A DNA stretch of 64,000 nucleotides, from contig CAJINV010000004.1 in the NCBI GenBank assembly GCA_905178155.1, positions 3,567,320-3,631,319 on the forward strand, given 5' to 3'. Within the stretch, counting starts at the first letter, position 1. Each line of letters starts with the position of its first letter. A model generated the notes under the pieces. It saw only the letters and a program-made list of their open reading frames with translations, had not been told where the DNA came from and ran no database searches. A program made the position numbers and the translations under genes. Shown here piece after piece: positions 46,905-55,978 of this stretch. Source of the DNA: Amoebophrya sp. A120. Lineage: Eukaryota > Sar > Dinophyceae > Syndiniales > Amoebophryaceae.

Positions 46905-47863
46905 ACTATATGTAAAACCCAGTTACAAACGCACGTCTAGTTTCGCAGTAGTCTTACTGTCTTCTCCATGACCACTCAAAAAAAATTTCTGATAAAAAGA
47001 AAAAAGTACGCCGTTAATTTGTATTTTTACACTCTGGCTTTGTCGTCCCACGCGGACGCGAAGGCGACCAGCAGGGAAAAGGATCCTTTTCCGCGGAAGG
47101 TCTCCCGGTGATGTAGGGCAAGTCCTGAAGAGGACAAAGAAACCGCGGCGGAGGAAACGAAGAGCAGTCTCCTAGCCATTTCCAATCCTGTTGTTAGGAG
47201 CTCCTCATCAGATCCTTTATTATCGATTTCTACAGTTCTCTGTTCGCTCCGGCTACAGTGACCTACTCAAACTTCAGTTTTGATTTTGCATTGCAATGTA
47301 AAAAAAAAGTTTATTGATTTTTGATTGTGCTTATCATAGTGTTGTTAAATGCTACAACGGCCTATTTTTTCCTCTATGAAGGGTTGACTTTTGTTACGTG
47401 GGAGCAAGGCTAGCAAGTACAACGGCAAAAAAGAGGCACACTGTAGCTGTTTTGACGAAAAGTGGTACTATCAATTGCACTCCAATTGATTTTTTGGCAA
47501 GAATTCGTATTAAATCACATGAGCAGGTCGCTCATAGTACATACATTCATACTTCTGCTCATACCGACAACAGGGGAAGTGTGCTCGCCCGCCCGAAAGC
47601 CGTTCGGGCGCCCAGGGCGTCATGGAAGGCCCCACACAGTGGTACCGCCGGGACAAGTAAGACTTGTTAGCAGCTCCCAACATTTGCTGTACGCGCCGGG
47701 TATGAACCTTCACTATTCACACTGGCCACTTACCCAAGGTGTCTGGAAAATGCAAATGCCGCGCCCTCCCATAGGCCGGCCAAGATGCCTCAATCCGTAG
47801 AGGTGTCTTGAAAAACCTAACCTCAGTAGTTTTGTTTGCAAGGTCCGTAAAAAAATAACGACC
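46905..47863. other. Gene-poor stretch before the 53-bp repeats
   Basis: 960 bp. Short frames only; I see no coding bias or family motif. Confidence 0.5.
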
Positions 47864-47916
47864 TCGACTGAGGGGAAGCCAGCGACAGCGGGGACGACGC
47901 AAGATGTTCTGAAATC
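47864..47916. repeat. 53-bp direct repeat, copy R1
   Basis: Starts TCGACTGAGGGGAAGCCAGC and ends GATGTTCTGAAATC. Identical by eye to R2 and R3. R1 also shares an upstream AAAATAACGACC with R2 and a downstream TGACA with R3. Confidence 0.95.
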
Positions 47917-47951
47917 TGACAACTGCTAGGAAAAGCCGTACCTCGGCGAAG

Positions 47952-48563
47952 ATGTTGGCTGCTTGCCGTTTAGCAGCGGACCCGGCTTCTTTAGCACAGT
48001 GCGTGCAATTTCTCGGGTCGATGACTTCTCTGTCATCGGGGTCGACGACGGCTTCGCAGATCCTGAAATACGCGAGGATAGTGAGGGCTAGCGGTGGGGA
48101 GCCGTGGCCGGTCACCTTTCGGCATCTAGAGAACTTTATCGCGGTCTGTTTGACGACCGCCTACAAAACGTTCGACGATGATGTGAGCCTGGTCTTGAAA
48201 ACAGCCAGGAAGCGGGGGGAAGTATCGCTGAACGAAGTCGAAGAAAGTTTTGTGTGGTCCCTCCTTGCGAGTTTGCGACGGAAGGGAGTTTTCAACCACA
48301 CCCAGAAAGCCCCGCTATTCCGCTCGAATATTATGAAACTGGTCAACGCTGTCGACCGGGCACAGCTTTTGCTGGTTTTCCTTTTTGGGCTTCGCAAATC
48401 GGAGGCCCAGGAAGTCAACAAGAGCATCCGGATCCTTTGGGGCGTCAAGTCGATCGGGCTTGACTTGCGGGGTGCTGTGCTGAAAAGCAACAGCGTGCAG
48501 GCAATTCGGGTGCGTTGCACCTGCGAGAAGGGTAAAGTAGTGCTCTCCATCATTTCTCAGTAG
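47952..48563 (+). CDS. Possible tyrosine recombinase fragment, 203 aa
   Basis: Open frame with good coding composition, starting 35 bp after repeat R1. The first half is alpha-helical, like a core-binding domain (SQILKYARIVRASGGEPW, then VSLNEVEESFVWSLLASLRR). The segment LLLVFLFGLRKSEAQEV resembles box I of tyrosine recombinases, where the first catalytic Arg sits in a TGLR-x-SE context. A following CEKGKVVLSI could be the Lys hairpin. The frame ends before any HxxR and Tyr nucleophile motif, so the enzyme would be truncated or continue elsewhere. The assignment is tentative; a phage-like, Crypton or DIRS origin is open. It is followed after 17 bp by the next frame. Confidence 0.4.
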   Translation: MLAACRLAADPASLAQCVQFLGSMTSLSSGSTTASQILKYARIVRASGGEPWPVTFRHLENFIAVCLTTAYKTFDDDVSLVLKTARKRGEVSLNEVEESFVWSLLASLRRKGVFNHTQKAPLFRSNIMKLVNAVDRAQLLLVFLFGLRKSEAQEVNKSIRILWGVKSIGLDLRGAVLKSNSVQAIRVRCTCEKGKVVLSIISQ

Positions 48564-48580
48564 AACTCTTTTCGACCATC

Positions 48581-49354
48581 ATGCCCGGGGATAATGAAAT
48601 TGTGCCTGCTCCGGCGGCAGCGGGGGAGCAGATCGATGGGGAGATTTTAGCGGGCTTCGCTCGGGTCATCAACAAAGTTGTCAAGACGGCCGATGAGGAG
48701 AACAAGGATGTGGGGATGGTTCTTTTGCAAAAAGGCCTCTGCACTGATGCGCTGGCCGGGGCTGAAAAGTTCGCGGCTTTGGTGAAGCTGGTCCGCCGCC
48801 GGGGTTGCGGCTCGTTTACGGCGAAAGAGCTGAAGGACGCTGTTCAGCTGGCCGCCGCGATTTTAGTTGTGGCGAAGAAAAAGATCGCCTTCGCCAACAG
48901 CTGGGGTTTGGGCTTGTTCATCCGGTTCTCGGGTTCCCCCCACGCTATCGCCGATCTGAATAAGTCCATCAAGGAGTTAAACTCCTTGGTGGTTGAAAAC
49001 GAGTACGAAGAGGAGGACGCCGCAGCCGCGGCGGACGAAGATACTATCGAGGAGTGTGCTCTTCGCTGCTGGACTTACTTATCTACTTGCTTGTTTAAGG
49101 ACATGGAGACCCTGCAAAACGCCCGGGGCGGGGATGGCAAGGACAAACGTGACGCGGGTTTGAAACGTTTCAAACCCTCTGGGAGTGGGATTTGTTTGCA
49201 GTTTCTCAAGGAGGGGACTTGCCGCTTCGGCTCCTCTTGTAAATTCAACCACAACCCCCCCGAGTCGGTGGACGCGATCCGCAAACATTGCGAAAAAATG
49301 GGCTGGGGGAATGTCGACGCCGCGGCGGCGTGGAAAATCCATAGTAAGAAGTAG
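48581..49354 (+). CDS. CCCH zinc-finger protein, 257 aa, in repeat-bounded segment
   Basis: Open frame beginning at an ATG 17 bp after the preceding stop. The N-terminal 180 residues are helical with no family I can name. An acidic run (EYEEEDAAAAADED) follows. Near residue 205 is a canonical C-x8-C-x5-C-x3-H finger (CLQFLKEGTCRFGSSCKFNH), which usually binds RNA. The tight spacing to the upstream frame is unusual for eukaryotic chromosomal genes. It suggests both belong to one mobile or captured unit, with this frame a gag-like or nucleic-acid-binding component (inference). Confidence 0.6.
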   Translation: MPGDNEIVPAPAAAGEQIDGEILAGFARVINKVVKTADEENKDVGMVLLQKGLCTDALAGAEKFAALVKLVRRRGCGSFTAKELKDAVQLAAAILVVAKKKIAFANSWGLGLFIRFSGSPHAIADLNKSIKELNSLVVENEYEEEDAAAAADEDTIEECALRCWTYLSTCLFKDMETLQNARGGDGKDKRDAGLKRFKPSGSGICLQFLKEGTCRFGSSCKFNHNPPESVDAIRKHCEKMGWGNVDAAAAWKIHSKK

Positions 49355-49788
49355 AGGGGGGTTTAGTTGTTACCGTAGCGTGTCCGCCCGTACACACCCG
49401 ACCGGGGCCGGGGGTCGCCCCTTTCCCAGGGACGCTGTGGATTTCTGTTTGTAGGACCTACTACTCTACTTGGTGCGATATAGATTTTTCTTTGCGTTCC
49501 GTCACCTTGGGTTCCGCCTAATGGCTCGATGTTCGATATTTGCGTTTGGGTTAGGTCGTCGCGTCGCACCTCTCCGTGGGGGCGGGCTTGGTTTTCCCAA
49601 ATTCAGCTCCAGTCTCGTCTGAACTGGGCGGGTTCTTTGGGATCGTCGTTGCGTGGCGTCTCCTGTGGGGTTAGCCCACCACTTGTTGTTGGGTGCTTGC
49701 AGACCTCCTTACCGAGAGGAGATCAACACCGAAGACGATCATCCAAAGTTGATCCACCTGTTGCTACTTGTGTCATAAAATAACGACC
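49355..49788. other. Non-coding end of the first repeat-bounded unit
   Basis: 434 bp between the CCCH stop and repeat R2. G-rich and T-rich stretches, no gene recognised. Confidence 0.5.
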
Positions 49789-49841
49789 TCGACTGAGGGG
49801 AAGCCAGCGACAGCGGGGACGACGCAAGATGTTCTGAAATC
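49789..49841. repeat. 53-bp direct repeat, copy R2
   Basis: Same 53 bp as R1 and R3 in the same orientation, 1,925 bp after R1 and 1,052 bp before R3. The minus-strand frame to its right stops exactly at its border. Confidence 0.95.
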
Positions 49842-50925
49842 ACTCGTACTGGCGATCGTGCTCCGCCGCCTCCGCCGCGGCAACGGCGAGCGCCGTGTTG
49901 CGGTCCCGGAGGAGGCGGAGAATTTCCGAGATCGTTTGCCGCCTGTCCCGAAGAAGCTCCTGGTCGAGCTGAGATAGTGTTTGTTGTTCTTGAACACCTC
50001 CGGCCGAATTTGTACTGCTAACGCTTGACCGCCCGGCTGTTCCTGCAGTTCCAGACCCCGCAGGAGCTACTGCCCAGGGGTTTTTCTGTCCTTTCGCGAA
50101 AGAGACCACACCGGCGTGGATCTCATTCAAGGAATCGACCACTTGGTCCAAGTGCTGTGCATCGGAGGACCCTCGCTCAAGAACATCTCCCGGTGCGGCC
50201 TGGTTAGCGGCGCTGGCTCGGAGGCCCTTGTCAGAGGCGATGGAGGTTTTGGAAAGCGTGGAACTACCGGGAGCAATGGCGGCAGCGGGCAGCTGGCCAG
50301 TAGCTTGCTCCTCAGGTGGTCTTTCTGCTTTCTCCGCACCAGTGTCCTGTAGTTGTTCCTCCTCATCTTCCTCCGGAAGAGCGGGCATAAGGCTGATCGG
50401 CTGCTTCATACTCATATTACCTCCCATCATCTCCGAAGAACTACCGGGACCACCACCGTCGAAGGCGGAGGATGGAAACGGGTTGGCCGCCGACAGTGGA
50501 ACTCCTGCCATCATGTTGCCGTAATCGTCCAACATATTACCGTGGTCGTGGATCTCGAACTTCTGTTGCTGTAAGCGAAACGCGTCTAACGTCAGTGGGG
50601 AAGAAACGTCCGAAAAGTGGTATTTCGCGTCCAATGCATTCCGGAAGCACCGCAGCGCCTGCTGGCCCTGCTGCATGGTTTTCATGCGCTTTTTCCACAG
50701 ATTCTTGTCCCGGTCCGAAAACAAGCCCTCGACTTTGGTATCTTTCGACCAAGGAGCATGCTCGTCAGCGCAGGACTTGTAGTTCAGAGGATACCCAGTC
50801 GCAACATTATTCAGCTCGTCGACTTCCGCCTGCTTCAAATTCGACTGAGGGGAAGCCAGCGACAGCGGGGACGACGCAAGATGTTCTGAAATCTGACACA
50901 CTGTGGTGCCTGCACCACCATGCAC
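49840..50925 (-). CDS. Minus-strand open frame between R2 and R3, possible captured gene fragment
   Basis: 361 codons, the only long minus-strand frame not explained as a shadow. Its first 30 codons run through repeat R3 and its stop codon is formed at the R2 border. The middle part has coding-like composition: KVEGLFSDRDKNLWKKRMKT, a Met/Gly/Pro/Ser-rich stretch, an acidic run (PALPEEDEEEQLQ), and a C-terminal helix (LDQELLRDRRQTISEILRLL). No family recognised. It may be a host gene fragment carried between repeats. Against this, there is no transcript evidence, and the ATG lies outside the repeat-bounded segment. Confidence 0.4.
   Translation of the reverse strand: MHGGAGTTVCQISEHLASSPLSLASPQSNLKQAEVDELNNVATGYPLNYKSCADEHAPWSKDTKVEGLFSDRDKNLWKKRMKTMQQGQQALRCFRNALDAKYHFSDVSSPLTLDAFRLQQQKFEIHDHGNMLDDYGNMMAGVPLSAANPFPSSAFDGGGPGSSSEMMGGNMSMKQPISLMPALPEEDEEEQLQDTGAEKAERPPEEQATGQLPAAAIAPGSSTLSKTSIASDKGLRASAANQAAPGDVLERGSSDAQHLDQVVDSLNEIHAGVVSFAKGQKNPWAVAPAGSGTAGTAGRSSVSSTNSAGGVQEQQTLSQLDQELLRDRRQTISEILRLLRDRNTALAVAAAEAAEHDRQYE
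50841..50893. repeat. 53-bp direct repeat, copy R3
   Basis: Third identical copy. Left flank differs from R1/R2; right flank shares TGACA with R1. Confidence 0.95.
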
Positions 50926-52278
50926 AAGAGATCCCTACCGTGGTGTCTTCCGTTGTAGATCATCTTCCCTTTTTGCGTCTCCCGCGGAAGTTCGTCCCTC
51001 CCCGACCTGGAGCTCGTCCGTTGTAGATCGTCCCTCCCGCGTTTCTTCGTCATTCCCCGACCTGGAGCTCGTCAATACGCCGTACCAGCGACGCAGGGGG
51101 TGCTGCGGCAGATCACCGTGGACCCCGGGAAACGCCGGCCGCTACCGCGAGCTGGAACCCCCGACGGCAGGACAGGACGCGGCACCACAGTGTCGTCCTG
51201 CACCCCCCCCGCGATGATGTCAGGTCCCATTCCGGTGATCCTGGGGGGGCAACTGGGTAAGCGCCTGGGGGCACGAGAGGACCGCTGGAAAGAAACCACA
51301 CCACAGTCTCCCTTAGCCGAGGGTGGTATACTGCCAAAAAGAAATAGGCCTGTGCTCTCCTTTAAGAAGACAGCTTTCAACAACGTCTTTATGCCTGAGC
51401 AATCTTTTGGTACAAAAAAGCTTGACTATAGCCCTATTCGGAAGTTCCCTGCTCTTCGTGAGCAACTTGTTAAGACGAGCCGAACTGTGACATGGCCAAA
51501 GATCTTGTGTGTTCATCACGGTCCTGCCACGACTAGGATAAAGAAACCCTGAAGATGAATACACAATGTGAAAGAACCAACTGAGAGGCAATCGGTGCAC
51601 ATCGACCCCCACGCATTTTTGTACCTACCGTACACATCTTCACAGCAGGCACGATGAAGTCCACCAGGAGCTTCATTTCTTGAGAGTAAAGTACAACTTT
51701 TCGTTCCTTCTACTGCAGATTGTGGAGTAGTACATCACGAAATCCTTGAGCGATAGGTATCTAATTAGGCAGCGCTGGAGAGGTTTTGTTTTCCTGAGAG
51801 CATGAGCATGGCGGTCGGCGGTCGCTTATGGTCTTCTGTATCGAACCGGAAGATTTTTGCCCCGGAGAAAGGAAGAGCGCACCATCGAGGGCTTAAGTAG
51901 TCACTGTGACTTTTCGAGAGGTTTTCGTGAAGCGCATCGGAACTGAACGTGCTAAAGAAGTTGTACCCCTGAAAAGCACCAGCCACCGTAGTACTGATAG
52001 ATTTCAATGGCTCTTGCTGCACTCTCTTCAGTACACAACGATATCGATAAATACACTTCGTGGGTCTGTCAAAACTTCCACACTACGACAGGGCATCAAC
52101 ATCATCGTATTGACATAATTATTCGTGTGAAATAAATCGAGCGTCCCGATAGAAATCATGGGCCCGAGATTCCAATGGAATATTCCGCCAAAACTACCCC
52201 TCTTTCTAGAAAGACCACTTCTAAATGAAATTAAAATGTAGGGTACTTTTTTTTTTGACAACATAATGGTTTGAAGCG
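50926..52278. other. Gene-poor stretch after the 53-bp repeats
   Basis: 1.35 kb. It includes the imperfect tandem repeat at 50950-51073 and a 150-codon open frame (51100-51552) with no recognisable family, which I do not call as a gene. Confidence 0.5.
50950..51073. repeat. Imperfect tandem repeat
   Basis: CCGTTGTAGATC occurs at 50950-50961 and 51018-51029, and TCCCCGACCTGGAGCTCGTC at 50999-51018 and 51054-51073. Two units of about 55-68 bp next to R3. Confidence 0.8.
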
Positions 52279-55134
52279 ATGGTTTTGGAGGAGGCTCTAT
52301 CCTGCGTAAAAACGTCTTCACCCCAGAGTAAAGATGCGAGGAACTCTGCGTACAAAAATCAACAAGTTTTGGCTGATGTTGCGCATGACAAGTTTGGGCT
52401 CGTCGTAGGGCAAGAGTCCGATGTTTAACCAGAATCGATCAGCTCATCCTGATTTTAGCATGACAAACTCACTCCCGGGCAACATCAGAATACGGAGCTT
52501 CCCATGGGGCTGCGTATGAGAAACGTCTCTAGGATTGCAGATTTGCATGACAAATTCGGGGTGGGGAGGTTTTTGCTCGGGATACGCTTTTATTCAGAAG
52601 TGCCGCGAGGCCTTCAACACATTCGATGCCGAGTATGACAAGAAAACAGAGCGTCAGGGTCAAAGACATCAAGAAGTAATTGCATCATATGTACGTTCTG
52701 CTTCTGTTGATGTTGTGTATCAGGAAATTGTACGCTTCGTGCTAGGACGTGGACGAGGAATAGTGAATGCACATCAACTCCTGCCTGCATGTTGTCCTGA
52801 TCCTGACGTATTTGCAATGCATAAAGCTGGGTCGGGGACTATCGACACACAAGGTACTACAGACGGCTGCTTTTTTTTTTTCTTTTCGTGCCCTGGAGAA
52901 CGAAGTTCTTGCAGTAAACGTAAAGTTTGCATGGTTACCACGGTCTGTTTCTAGAATGAAGAAAATCGAAATACCGCTAAACAGAGATGAAGCTTCTGCT
53001 GGAGTCAATTGGCGAGTCACTCACAGAAGAGGAGTATCTCACAGAAGATTTTTACCAGTAGCGTAGCACAAACTTTTTGTCATGCGTAAAAAAAGGAAAA
53101 GCATGATTGGGTCATTTTGCGCAAGACAGGTATGGTTTGGTTGAAACAAATTTCGTGTTCGATCATAATGGGCAAAAATGTAATCATGGTGGTAAGCTAT
53201 ATTTCGTTTTCGACACTAGACGCATGACAACAGAAGTGTGCTATGCTAGTAGCGGTTTTTGTTGGTATACGGAGCTCTTTCGGTTTATGGCGGACGTCGA
53301 CGAGGACGGGACAGGAGAAATTGGTACAGTCACTAGAGTTTTATATATTCTTGTACATGGAAATCTTTCCAGCACTCACAGGTTCAGTTGTGTTTGTGAT
53401 GCAAAACAGTTGATCGAAAACCAAATCCAAATCGTCTTCAGTGTTGATTGATCACAAACCATGGCAACACCACACAGAATTTGCGGAATTCCTGCGAGCA
53501 TTCGAGAAGCAGAGGGGATATGAAATGCAAATAGGTCGGCGGGGTCTGGAAGATTGCAAGACTTGTCATGCTTCGCTGATAAGACTAAGAGTCAAAAGCC
53601 TGCTGTCATGAGCGTCGCGAGACAGTGCCCTATGCTTGTCGGGTAACTAGTACAGTGCGATGATCTGATGTCATGCGCTTTTCACAAGTAGACGTAAAGT
53701 TGCCCAAGAACTTGTCATGTATGGCTCCCTGCTGTTGGGACTCCAGTCGGCCTCGCTGCCATTACACATCAGCATCACAAGAACTTTCCAGACCTCCCAG
53801 ACACACTTGCGTTTGATAAGGGAGTCAATGTAGCGATTGAGGACGAATTGGACACAATTGACGCGTTCGTGGCACTCGGTATAGCTGCAATTCTTATAAT
53901 CATCCTTGTGCATAGTAGGTGGAACTGAACAAAGGAGAAATGGAGGGTGAAGATAAATGAAAAATTTTTGATGCTGGTGCTGACGCGTTGTATAAATACA
54001 CAAGTTGTACTTGTAGCATCTGCTACTTTTGTGTTCATCTTCATGCATGCATGATCGATGCTGTGGGCAATATCGGTATTTTGTACTAGCTTGAAAAATA
54101 AATGAACTCTCCAGGCGGAAACGAGGACAAGTCTGGGTTCGTCGAGCAGAAGAGGCTTATCAAATGTAAAAATGTCTGGGTCTGGAAGAATGCAACTTGT
54201 CATGCAGGTTTTTCATGACAATCGAGGTCTGGAATGCGGGACCTAGCATGACAGAGTCTGAGACGTCTCTGCCATGCCTATCCTGCATGAGAAACTTCCT
54301 CCAAACTTGGTCGAAACTGGACAGCTTTTGGCACTCGTGCAACACAGATTTCTGCATGATTCGATTTTAGCATGACAAGTTGCATTCTTCCAGACCCAGA
54401 CATTTTTACATTTGATAAGGCTGGTGGCCGTCGTAAAAGAGGAGTTCGGTATGACCATCAATACGCGGGAAAAAAACTGTGTCAATCTCAATGTTTTTGA
54501 TGACCGTTCCGCAACACAAATCACACTGTCGCATAGTTAGTGGAAATATGCCTGTGAAGATGTTGTTGCGTCATGATTCATGTGTACAGCTAAGCAGGGG
54601 AAATAAAAAGCACCACCACCTGAATGGGCCGAGCTTGTTGTCGAGCATGATAAAAAAATGTATCAAGGAACAACTTCCGCAGTGCAAGTTGAGACTGATT
54701 TGCAGTTTTTTCCCTGCGATAGTCCAAATCGACCGATTAGTGGACGAGCTCGACAAGGATGGGGACGGAAAACTGTCTATCCTCAGTAAAGATACCCCTC
54801 CACCCCAGACTTGTCATGCAAATCTGGATGCCTAGATGTAATGCGAATGTAGTTTCTCATGCGCAGCACCACAAGGAGCATTTTCTTTTTCAGGTTGTGT
54901 TTTGGATTTTGTCATGTCATCATTGGGACAAGGCGGTCGATTTGTAATTCGACTGCACAACTCTCTAGATACGATTACACTTCGAAGTCAACAAGCCTGG
55001 TGTTATGCGCAACGTACAAAGCTTGGTGGTTTGTATAGCAAAATCCCCATTATCCACTTGAGTCTAGAAGGGTCGTGGGGAGGTTTTTTCTCAGGATGCT
55101 GGCCTACGACGAATTTGCGGCACTGTTTATCTAA
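52279..55134 (+). CDS. Calmodulin/centrin-like four-EF-hand protein, 145 aa
   Basis: Small calcium sensor spread over 11 exons: 52279-52297, 52590-52633, 52829-52853, 52985-53034, 53275-53323, 53478-53518, 53824-53878, 54115-54157, 54423-54448, 54723-54777, 55104-55134 (438 bases). Six introns are introners; four are GT-AG (52854-52984, 53324-53477, 53879-54114, 54449-54722). Loop 1 is DAEGSGTIDTQE, preceded by REAFNTF. Loop 2 is DVDEDGTGEIEF, after ESLTEEELFRFMA. Loop 3 is degenerate with Asn in position 1 (NEDKSGFVEQ). Loop 4 is DKDGDGKLSYDE, followed by FAALFI and stop. Every loop is continuous only after intron removal, which validates the model. Length is that of calmodulin, but the sequence is clearly a divergent relative. 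The start ATG gives MVLEEALIQKC; no better start is visible. Confidence 0.9.
52298..52584 (+). mobile_element. Introner F3-e in EF-hand gene
   Basis: 287 bp, starts TATCCTGCGTAAAAACGTC and ends GGTTTTTGCTCGGGATA. Flanks GGCTC and CGCTT match only 3 of 5. Removal plus five bases gives MVLEEALIQKCREAFNTF. Confidence 0.88.
52634..52823 (+). mobile_element. Divergent introner in EF-hand gene (no matching duplication)
   Basis: 190 bp, starts TATGACAAG, ends TTTGCAATGCATA. CGTCAGGGTCA at the left pairs imperfectly with TGATCCTGACG at the right. Flanks CCGAG and AAGCT do not match, yet removing the element plus five bases gives a perfect 12-residue EF-hand loop. Confidence 0.75.
53035..53269 (+). 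mobile_element. Divergent introner in EF-hand gene
   Basis: 235 bp, starts TATCTCACAG, ends GTTGGTATA. Weak inverted repeat (TTTTTACCAGTAGC against GCTAGTAGCGGTTTTTG). Flanks AGGAG and CGGAG match 4 of 5. Removal gives ESLTEEELFRFMADVDED. Confidence 0.8.
53519..53818 (+). mobile_element. Introner F1-l in EF-hand gene
   Basis: 300 bp, starts TATGAAATGC with the left inner repeat altered to GTCGGCGGGGTCTGG, ends GCGTTTGATA. Flanks GGGGA and AGGGA match 4 of 5. Removal gives FEKQRGVNVAIEDE. Confidence 0.88.
54158..54417 (-). mobile_element. Introner F1-m in EF-hand gene, inverted orientation
   Basis: 260 bp with standard F1 ends and duplication AGGCT at 54153-54157 and 54418-54422. The interior is the reverse complement of other F1 copies: for example CATGAGAAACTTCCTCC and GTCGAAACTGGACAGC, where F1-b reads the opposite strand. 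Removal still gives EQKRLVAVVKEEF. Confidence 0.93.
54778..55098 (+). mobile_element. Introner F3-f in EF-hand gene
   Basis: 321 bp, starts TATCCTCAGTAAAGATACCC and ends TTTTTTCTCAGGATG, the last A changed to G. Flanks CTGTC and CTGGC match 4 of 5. Removal completes EF-hand loop 4 (DGDGKLSYDEF). Confidence 0.9.
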
Positions 55135-55978
55135 GAGGGAGAAGACAACCTCGAAACAGTCGTCCAACAGAAAATTTACAGTACTCTGATTATGCGAAAG
55201 TTGCTTAGATGAACATCTTCGATTTCCTCTCACTGAATATGCAAACGTTAAACCTATCTATCAAACAAACAACGGTAAATATGATCCAACGGTATCACAG
55301 ACAGGCGAGTTGTAGTAGTACTATCCTACGAACAGTACGATAAAAAAAGTGTGCGTTGCACTACCCCGCAAAACTAAGCACGACATCTCTTGCGCAAACG
55401 CTTTCTCTGCCTGAACGAACTTGTAGGGTCCACCCGCACGGCCAGAAGAACTTTTGCTCCTGCCCCTCTTCAACAACTAGGACACCAGAAATAATTCAGT
55501 TGTGTGCTCCCTGTACATACTACGAACTAGTATAGCTACTTCTTCTGGGTAATACTACAACGAAGAACTATTGTGAACGCTTCGGGAGGTGGAAGCAGGT
55601 CGCACTAGGTGGCGGTTCTGGTTTTCCTGCAACTACAGTGTTCAGCTTGTTACTCTCGGAGAGACAATATGATGCAAAAGAAGAAGCCGCCTGTTGATTT
55701 TCTCAACGCCCTTAGCACGGATGCTGCTTGAGAGAAGAGTAGATAAGTACATGGCAAAGGCAAAAGGCGAGCGCAACGTCAGAAGTACAAACGGAATAAT
55801 GAGCGTTGGCTTTTAGAAGTATTTGAACACTTACAAGCGGACGAGGCGTTAGCGTTGCCCATGTTGAATATTACGCGGCGCCAAATATTAAGCGAAATTT
55901 AGCTGTGGTAGTTTCATTGGCTCACCAGACTTCTGGTGTAGTCTCATTCCTTATCTCACGCGGCCGCAGTAGAAAACC
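55135..55978. other. Intergenic
   Basis: 840 bp. No gene, RNA or introner recognised. Confidence 0.6.

Noticed and set aside
51100-51552. 150-codon + frame after repeat R3
   Set aside because: No recognisable domain and adjacent to tandem repeats; coding status cannot be supported.
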